Shown: piece by piece, positions 38,629 to 43,854 of the stretch
Numbering within the stretch: position 1 is the first letter of the stretch
How the letters are laid out: each line of letters opens with the position of its first letter
Assembly (NCBI GenBank): GCA_016183325.1
Contig: JACPEV010000010.1
Coordinates: 1 to 43,854 of the forward strand
DNA: 43,854 nt
Source of the DNA: Candidatus Curtissbacteria bacterium
Lineage (GTDB): Bacteria; Patescibacteriota; Microgenomatia; Curtissbacterales; GWA2-41-24
Direction: 5' to 3'
The notes under the pieces: generated by a model
Told to the model about the DNA's origin: nothing
Database searches by the model: none
Seen by the model: the letters and a program-made list of their open reading frames with translations, nothing else
Position numbers and translations under genes: made by a program

Positions 38629-41142
38629 TTAAAGTAATCCAATCTGTCCATTATCTTCCAATTTTGGCCTAAGGGACTCTGGCCCCTTTTTACCTATTAA
38701 TGATTCTAACTTTAGTTTTTTCAGTTTTAATTTTTTCCAGTTATTTCTTATTGAATCGAAATAAAGAAGTTTCCAGCTATCATCCTTAAATCTCTCCGAG
38801 AACAATGGAGATTTTTGCTTACTATTAAATTGTTCTTCTCTTTCCTCTGGCATAACTAAAAATTTTGGCACTGAAGCATCTATATTAGAACCTCTCATCA
38901 AACCACTTGTCATTGAGGTTGAGAATTCAATTTCAAATGCAGAAATTATCTTGTCATTATTGATCCATAAGAGATCGATTTGTCCGACCGTGTCTAAATT
39001 CTGGGCATTCATTACCTTAGTAATGTCTGCCGTTACTATTTCTGAAAGTTTTTTATGCCCAGCTAAACCATCCGCAAATTCTGATTGTTCCTTTTTACCG
39101 ACCCAAATTTTGTAACCTAGTGCCTTACCGATCTCAGCGAGTAATGCTAGAACCTCGTTATGTTGACTTTTTCTAGCGTGATAATCCGGTTTAAGCATCC
39201 AAAAATTTGGTTTTACTGGTCTTGCGTATTGCTCTAAGGCCGCCTTTATACTGCTAGAATCTGAGGTTAAAGAATTGGGAAATTTGGTGCTAACTGCCTC
39301 CCAAACTTCTGTAAAAGTAGCCTTTCCTTTACTCAATAGTTCACGATAAACTGTTTCCTCTACTCGCTCGGAAAGAGGGATATCGTATTTTATATATTTC
39401 GACGGTTCTTTGAGCCACCAAAGTTCTCCTTCCGCTCCTCCTATTTTGGCTTTTACTAGTACAAATTCGTTTTCTAAATGTTTTTCTAATACTTTTCTGA
39501 CGTCCAAACCACTTTCAAGACTTGAAAAATAACCATGTTTCGCTAAAACAGGATCAATAAAGTTAATGATTTGTGTATAAGGAGTTTCCTCAGCCCTTTC
39601 TGCTAAAAGTTCAATTGTTGTACTCACGACAATAGTCTCAAATCTTTTTTCATCAATTTCTTGCATCTTTGCAATTTCCTCACCAGCTGTGGGTTTATAA
39701 AATCTTAGATAAAAATCACCTTGGGCAGAGCCAAATGGTTGTAGTAATGACTTTGCAGAGGATCTCGCCAATTCTTGGTGGTGTATTTTTTGAAATTCAA
39801 AACCAGCAAAAACTCCTGCTCTGATAGTCGCATTCCTGATCTTAAATGTTGGACTATGGAATGTTACTGTTAAATACCCTGTAGGTTTTAAAATATCAAA
39901 CATTTTTCTGAAACTATCTTTAAGTAGACCGTGGTAAACACCAAAGTCCTTGTGCTGTTTTTCATTATGGATAACCTCATTGGCCAATATTGACTCCAAG
40001 TATCCCTGATCTTTTTTGAGCCAGGCAACCCAAAGATACGCTAACTCACCATATTGGATCGATGAGTCGTAGGGAGGATCGGTGAATATATAATCGACAC
40101 TACCTTTCGGTAGAATTTTTTCCATAAATTCCAATGATGATCCTGTATGAATATAAATATCTGCTTTATCTTCCAAAACTTCCTTCGGACTATCACCAAA
40201 ACGCACATTTTTAAAGTAATTATTTGATTCTTTTTTTGCATTTACTATTCCTTGGGGTCCATTAACAGCACTTTCAAATAGTTCCCAAACATTCTGCTCC
40301 ATAAAACGGGTGGCGTACCAATAACTGTGCTCATTCCATACCGAACTAAATGGCCTAGTGGGCCTATCAGGCATCATTTTTGTCGCTAAGTGGACTATGG
40401 ATGTAAAACCTATTTTAAGAAAATCCTGCAAATCCTTATCTCTCTCTTCCTCAATAGTTTCCATTAGCCACGCTAAGGCTTGAAGGTTTCTTTTGGTAAA
40501 AAGTTGATCAAGGGATTCATATTTTTCCTTTTTCATAAACGGAGCTCCGTTTGGGTAATAGAAGGGATTTTTAGGATACCATTCTTTAATTTCTTTTTTA
40601 TTTAATTCCTCGACAAGTTCAAGATCGTCATTTGTTGGTACCGTGTCTTTTTCTCGACGGTCACCGCACTTCGGGCATTTTTGGTAACGAATTTCTGCGA
40701 ACTGCCCTTTGTCCCAAATAGCACAAGTAAAAGGGAATTCATTGCCACATTTTCGACAACAAGTTTTGTACAAAGATAAAATTTTATCTCTTACTTTTGC
40801 TTCAATTCTCTTAAACGCATTATAAAGCTCGGTTTCGCTTACAGGTTTGATGGTGAGACGAATAATTTCGGCAGCGATTGGCAAAAGATCACATACTATA
40901 ACTCTTCTTTTGTTTCTCAATGCCTCGGTTGCTGTAACTCCGCTTCCAGCGAAGGGATCAAAAACTACCTCACCTTCTTTAGAATAAGTCTTAATAAATT
41001 CGCCTACTACGTTCCAAGTTTTTCGCGACCAGAACTTATGCCAAATATACATCGGTGTGTGCGGTTCGGGCGGGATTTGTCTGTTTAAGTGATTTATTTC
41101 AGATTTTTTAATTGTAGGCACTTTTGTATCAAACTCTGACAT
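38629..41142 (-). CDS. DNA methyltransferase with zinc finger and possible C-terminal nuclease domain
   Basis: 837 aa. Motif I VVFDPFAGSGVTATEAL (about 59-75) binds AdoMet and motif IV FTDPPYDSS (about 353-361) is the catalytic block of amino-methyltransferases (N6-adenine or N4-cytosine). Between them lie CCRKCGNEF and KCPKCGDRR (a zinc site, about 125-165). The C-terminal 250 residues contain IDLLWINNDKIISAFEIEFSTS (about 720-741), whose D and ExE spacing resembles a PD-(D/E)XK-like core and might be a cutting or binding module. QPFGSAQGDFY near 470 may derive from a dispersed repeat. It directly follows the RadC-like gene. Confidence 0.85.
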   Translation of the reverse strand: MSEFDTKVPTIKKSEINHLNRQIPPEPHTPMYIWHKFWSRKTWNVVGEFIKTYSKEGEVVFDPFAGSGVTATEALRNKRRVIVCDLLPIAAEIIRLTIKPVSETELYNAFKRIEAKVRDKILSLYKTCCRKCGNEFPFTCAIWDKGQFAEIRYQKCPKCGDRREKDTVPTNDDLELVEELNKKEIKEWYPKNPFYYPNGAPFMKKEKYESLDQLFTKRNLQALAWLMETIEEERDKDLQDFLKIGFTSIVHLATKMMPDRPTRPFSSVWNEHSYWYATRFMEQNVWELFESAVNGPQGIVNAKKESNNYFKNVRFGDSPKEVLEDKADIYIHTGSSLEFMEKILPKGSVDYIFTDPPYDSSIQYGELAYLWVAWLKKDQGYLESILANEVIHNEKQHKDFGVYHGLLKDSFRKMFDILKPTGYLTVTFHSPTFKIRNATIRAGVFAGFEFQKIHHQELARSSAKSLLQPFGSAQGDFYLRFYKPTAGEEIAKMQEIDEKRFETIVVSTTIELLAERAEETPYTQIINFIDPVLAKHGYFSSLESGLDVRKVLEKHLENEFVLVKAKIGGAEGELWWLKEPSKYIKYDIPLSERVEETVYRELLSKGKATFTEVWEAVSTKFPNSLTSDSSSIKAALEQYARPVKPNFWMLKPDYHARKSQHNEVLALLAEIGKALGYKIWVGKKEQSEFADGLAGHKKLSEIVTADITKVMNAQNLDTVGQIDLLWINNDKIISAFEIEFSTSMTSGLMRGSNIDASVPKFLVMPEEREEQFNSKQKSPLFSERFKDDSWKLLYFDSIRNNWKKLKLKKLKLESLIGKKGPESLRPKLEDNGQIGLL

Positions 41143-41496
41143 TTATTCCCTCTCCAGTGATTTTACAATTCTTCTAGCAACCTCAAAAACTGCTGCGAGT
41201 TGCGTAGCTTTAACTTCCTTCAAACCCTTAATTGCCATAAGCTCTTTAATTGTTTTACCCATCATTCCCGAAAGTGAGTGGTATTTATTTATGATTTCAT
41301 CTGAAATTTCTTTAGCGGATTTACCTCTACTTCCTGATCCTAAAATTATGGCTAAAAGCTCACTGTCATTTAACGAACTTGGTCCCAATCGTCTAAGTTT
41401 TCCTCCGGGATGTCGCCAAGTTACCTGTTCACTGTCTTTGCCGATTATCTGTTCCACTTTTTCTTTTTTCCCCTCTATTCTATCCAATCTTTTCAT
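41143..41496 (-). CDS. RadC N-terminal (UPF0758) helix-hairpin-helix protein lacking the JAB domain
   Basis: 117 aa. The text RLGPSSLNDSELLAIILGSG followed by GKSAKEISDEII and IKELMAIKGLKEVKATQLAA is the RadC N-terminal region, ending in a helix-hairpin-helix (KGLKEVKA) that contacts DNA. Standard RadC proteins have about 110 further residues forming a JAB/MPN metalloprotease-like domain with HxH; here the protein ends after ARRIVKSLERE. Its stop abuts the methyltransferase start, which indicates one transcript and a probable accessory DNA-binding role. Confidence 0.8.
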   Translation of the reverse strand: MKRLDRIEGKKEKVEQIIGKDSEQVTWRHPGGKLRRLGPSSLNDSELLAIILGSGSRGKSAKEISDEIINKYHSLSGMMGKTIKELMAIKGLKEVKATQLAAVFEVARRIVKSLERE

Positions 41497-41500
41497 ATAG

Positions 41501-41612
41501 TTAATACTGGGTTTTAATTTTTATAAATTTCTCAATATTTTCTTCTTTGATATCTTCTATCACCGTGTTTACTGATTATAATTGTCTTTGCTATTTTTGT
41601 ATCGGCTTCGTT
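41501..41612 (-). pseudogene. Relic of an excisionase-type HTH gene
   Basis: The text KTIIISKHGDRRY, then after a one-base insertion EENIEKFIKIKTQY-stop, aligns with the C-terminus of the HTH fragment at 43477-43587 (KAIRIGKRGDRRYREEDIEKF). It is a second, frameshifted copy located just 5' of the RadC-like gene. Confidence 0.6.
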
Positions 41613-41643
41613 TAACGAGCTTGCTGAAAACCTATCTTTTCTT

Positions 41644-41735
41644 GTCATTCCGAACTTGTCTGATTTTATCGACCCGAATGGGTTTCGGAATCTAAAGATC
41701 CTGAAATAAATTCAGGATGACATATCAGAGATGAC
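41644..41735. repeat. GTCATTC...GATGACA dispersed repeat
   Basis: It runs from TTGTCATTCCGAACTTGTC to CCTGAAATAAATTCAGGATGACA, sharing words with the MITE interior (GAACTTGTCT, ATTCAGGATGACA) but without the ACATTACCCC ends. It is probably the simple form of the repeat that the MITE carries inside. Confidence 0.65.
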
Positions 41736-41764
41736 AAAAAGACAGTTTATTACAACATATTTAT

Positions 41765-41800
41765 GCGGGTGTGGGTTTCTTGTCCATGACCCGCTTTTTT
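41765..41800 (+). terminator. Hairpin with T6 run
   Basis: GCGGGT (41765-41770) pairs with ACCCGC (41789-41794), followed by six T. The orientation is plus, with no plus-strand gene upstream; it lies just past the stop of the minus-strand DUF3800 gene. The loop is long (18 bases). Confidence 0.45.
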
Positions 41801-42291
41801 ATTCATTTATTTCTCATTAAACTCCCAAACAGAAAAATAATTAGGTTTGTGATAAGTCTTGTTTTGTGCAAGGCTCTTCACCTCTAGTTTTTCTCTTAAC
41901 CTTTCAACTACAACTTCTTGTTTCGAAGCAAGTTTCTCTGAAATCAACCCAGCCTGCTTTTTATAATCGAACATTACACACCCTAGTAAAGTATCAACAA
42001 CTTGTAGCAACAAAGACGAATGGGATTCTAATCGATTAACACCGAATATTTTATTAGCTATATTCTGTTTCTTTAGCCTGAAACTAATAGCATCTGCGAG
42101 TGATCTTTCGAACGACTTTTTGATATCCGATGGACGGGTTAAATCGTCTGCAAACACACAAAGCTGGCAGGGAGAAATATTTTTTATGTTGTTTGAAATA
42201 AGCATTGCAGCTTGTTGAATGTAAACTTCCCATGGGTTAAGTACTGGTTCCCATTTACCTTTGGACTTTTTCTTTTGTCGATCAATAACTA

Positions 42292-43139
42292 GAGGCCATT
42301 TCAAAACCCCTTAGTTTATGTTAATCTGGTAGTCTATGGCTGCCCTAACTGAAAAACAGTGGGCGGTACTTTCATCTCTGTTGCCAAAACAGAACTTTGA
42401 AAAAGGAGGTAGGCCCAGGGCTAGTGACCGTAAAACCCTCAACGGGATTCTCTGGGTACTTAGGACTGGAGCACAGTGGAATGAGCTTCCAAGAAGGTAT
42501 GGTGCATATCCAACTGCTTGGAGAAGACTGAAACGCTGGGAAGAAGATGGCACATGGGAGAAGATATGGAAAAGACTCCTGGTTCTTCTTTCCCATGAAG
42601 ATAAACTTAAACTGGAAATAGGTATGGTTGATGGCACATTTGCTCCAGCCAAAAAAGGGGGGATTTGGTTGGTCCGACGAAGAAAGGCAAAGGAACTAAA
42701 ATAATGTTGGCAACAGACGGCTGTGGAGTACCGCTTACCGGAATACTTTCTTCTGCCTCAACTTCTGAATACAACCTCATCTTTCCCACCCTTGATACGC
42801 TTTCTGTAGAAGTAAGGCCCACTCATCCGAGAAAGAAGTTTGACAAACTCATTGCAGACCGTGGCTATGATGCCAAATGGGTCAGGGACGAACTGCGAAG
42901 AAGAGGTACTACTGCCTACATTCCCAAAAGACGCAAAAGAGGCGAAGTTGAAGGACCAACATACAACCAGAGAATCAAGCCATATTACCAAACACGCTGG
43001 ATTGTTGAGAGAACTTTTGCCTGGTTTAACAACTTTAGAAGGCTAGTTACCCGCTGGGAGAAATATGTTTCAACCTACCAGGGATTCTTTCACCTAGCCT
43101 GTATTATGATCTGTTTGGGTAAGGTTTTGAAATAGGCTC
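42292..43139 (+). mobile_element. IS5-family (IS427-type) insertion sequence, 848 bp
   Basis: Terminal inverted repeats are GAGGCCATTTCAAAACC at the left and GAGCCTATTTCAAAACC (complement) at the right, 15 of 17 identical. The target duplication is TA (42290-42291 and 43140-43141), within a CTAG-type target, as known for IS427-group elements. It carries one transposase in two overlapping frames. It appears complete. Confidence 0.92.
42336..43135 (+). CDS. IS5-family DDE transposase made by -1 frameshifting
   Basis: The first frame (42336-42704) starts MAALTEKQWAVLSSLLPKQN and includes the first Asp (MVDGTF). The second frame (from about 42665) holds LIADRGYDAKWV with the second Asp and WIVERTFAWFNNFRRL with the Glu. 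The frames overlap at AAAAAAGGGGGG (42651-42662), where a -1 slip joins them into a 266-aa transposase, typical of IS427-group elements. All three DDE residues are intact, so it may be active. Confidence 0.9.
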
Positions 43140-43476
43140 TAGAGCACAAAATCTAACGTTGGGAAAAGAAAGGCATTTATCTATTAATGCCCTATAAATA
43201 GTATTATTTGTTGAGTTTACGTAAGTAAATTTAAGCTCGAACCTTTTACTGCTTTTAGCAATTTCTGATATCTGTTTGAAATCGTCCTGTTTTTCAAGTT
43301 CGCTGATCCTTGCGAGTTTGTTCTTTCTTGCGAGTTCATAAGCCTTTCCATAAAATGGCTTTATCGCATCGTAAAAATCACCAACCTCATCGTCGATCAG
43401 AAGTAACCCCAAGCCAAAAAATCTTTCTTGAGTTGAATTACCACTTTCGTCGATAAATGCAAAATAATTTTTCATA

Positions 43477-43587
43477 TTAAGTCTTTATAAATTTCTCAAT
43501 ATCTTCTTCCCGATACCGCCTATCACCTCGTTTACCAATCCTAATCGCCTTTAATCTTCTGCTTCTATCCCATCTACGCAAAGTCAC
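43477..43587 (-). pseudogene. Truncated excisionase/MerR-like HTH protein
   Basis: The text VTLRRWDRSRRLKAIRIGK and GDRRYREEDIEKFIKT-stop is the second helix-and-wing part of the small HTH_17 (excisionase) domain; the first helices are missing and replaced by a tandem repeat. The stop is 2 bp before the DUF3800 ATG, so it once formed the first gene of that unit. A frameshifted copy lies at 41501-41612. Confidence 0.7.
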
Positions 43588-43661
43588 CTTTCCAGCTCAC
43601 CTTTTTCCAGCTCACCTTCAATTTCCAGCTCACCTTCAATTTCCAGCTCACCTTCAATGTG
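43583..43661. repeat. Tandem repeat (unit TTCCAGCTCACCTTCAAT)
   Basis: Four units, some shortened, of about 18 bp lie at the point where the HTH gene loses its front. The outermost unit ends CACCTTCAATGTG (43649-43661), the inverse complement of CACATTGAAGGTG at 37117-37129. Confidence 0.75.
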
Positions 43662-43770
43662 GCCTAGCTTGGCACATCCTCTTTTAATCAATTATCAGGT
43701 ACGGGACAAATTGTGTGTTTCCGTCCTGCAAGTTCCACACGAAACCTGACTCATATATTTTGAAATTATA

Positions 43771-43854
43771 TCAAGAAATTAAACAGGGGGTGACATTCCT
43801 AAAGAAAAACCGGCCCTTGGACTTTAACATGAGCACAGAGCTTCTGCTTGATTG
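43771..43854 (-). CDS. Partial CDS at window edge, C-terminal 27 codons, unknown
   Basis: An open minus-strand frame enters from the window edge and ends SVLMLKSKGRFFFRNVTPCL-IS-stop. It is too short to name. The basic and aromatic composition is protein-like, but this may be chance. Positions 43662-43770 show nothing else I can support. Confidence 0.25.
   Translation of the reverse strand, partial: QSSRSSVLMLKSKGRFFFRNVTPCLIS

Larger units (their letters stand above)
41807..43475 (-). pseudogene. DUF3800 gene interrupted by an IS5-family element
   Basis: The front half (43475 down to 43142) starts MKNYFAFIDESGNSTQERFF, the DUF3800 signature with its early Asp and Glu, and reaches FPNVRFCAL. 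The back half resumes VIDRQKKKSKGKWEPVLN and ends YFSVWEFNEK. Deleting 42292-43139 plus one TA joins CAL to VIDRQ in frame and gives 819 bp, a 272-aa protein. DUF3800 proteins are predicted RNase H-fold nucleases often seen in defence islands. As it stands the gene is broken, although fragments might still be made. Confidence 0.88.

Noticed and set aside
39717-39735. Certain dispersed-repeat insertion in the methyltransferase (PFGSAQGD)
   Set aside because: The peptide looks like known repeat-derived text, but the DNA is too degenerate to be sure, so it is mentioned only as possible.
41765-41800. Riboswitch or attenuator
   Set aside because: The hairpin with T-run has no gene in the right orientation after it; it is listed only as a possible terminator.
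43583-43661. CRISPR-like array
   Set aside because: Units are contiguous and shortened, without unique spacers; no cas operon is present.

Overview
The window looks like a chromosomal segment of a Candidate Phyla Radiation (Patescibacteria) bacterium, most likely Microgenomates-like. This is inferred from AT-rich DNA, a thin set of housekeeping genes, many small proteins of unknown family, several consensus promoters placed so close to the start codon that transcripts should be leaderless, and very dense short dispersed repeats of the CCCTGAGCGAAGTCGAAGGG and GTCAT...ATGAC types. Standard stops including TGA are used and release factor 1 is present, so the genetic code looks ordinary. No database search was possible; family names come from motifs read in the translated sequence.

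Layout. 1-8 kb: yebC with a diverged copy of its own first ten codons just upstream, a membrane-anchored PaaX/Cas2-like regulator between two palindromes, a 772-aa orphan, a TPR protein, a LytR_C envelope operon, and two small paralogous lysine-rich proteins (46 and 25 aa). 8-17 kb: a probable Tat lipoprotein, a CPA2 antiporter, an RluA/D pseudouridine synthase, a lipoprotein-processing group (Lgt-like, DksA-like, LspA), an aspartic protease, EF-P and Nif3. Three copies of a 132-bp terminal-inverted-repeat element (MITE) lie here; two have perfect 10-bp target duplications and one splits a gene. 18-24.6 kb: tRNA-Leu(CAA), decayed genes, a TrpR-like regulator between palindromes beside dnaB and a dnaB 3'-end remnant, an MBL hydrolase, a DUF5678/retropepsin pair and a second TrpR/YerC-like regulator. 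24.6-36 kb: a salvage pair (phosphoribosyltransferase, nucleoside phosphorylase), a NYN protein, a HisRS core lacking the anticodon-binding domain, a DMT transporter, L31, RF1, HtrA-CtpA, rpsF-ssb-rpsR and ychF. 36-37.4 kb: a cluster of CCACAT motifs, a membrane protein, a G-run array and a tandem repeat.

37.4-43.7 kb is an accessory island, all island genes on the minus strand: a DUF2130 coiled-coil protein, an 837-aa DNA methyltransferase with a possible C-terminal nuclease-like domain, a RadC N-terminal HhH protein, and a DUF3800 gene broken by an IS5-family element. Two relics of an excisionase-type HTH gene lie at the 5' sides of two of its genes, and short tandem repeats sharing an inverted 13-mer lie at its two ends. 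It is the best candidate for an undescribed modification/defence system.

Two themes recur. Regulators are bracketed by palindromes that overlap their own promoters, which suggests autoregulation. Small repeats are also inserted in frame inside essential genes (lspA, htrA, ychF, prfA, rluD-like), enlarging the proteins without breaking them.
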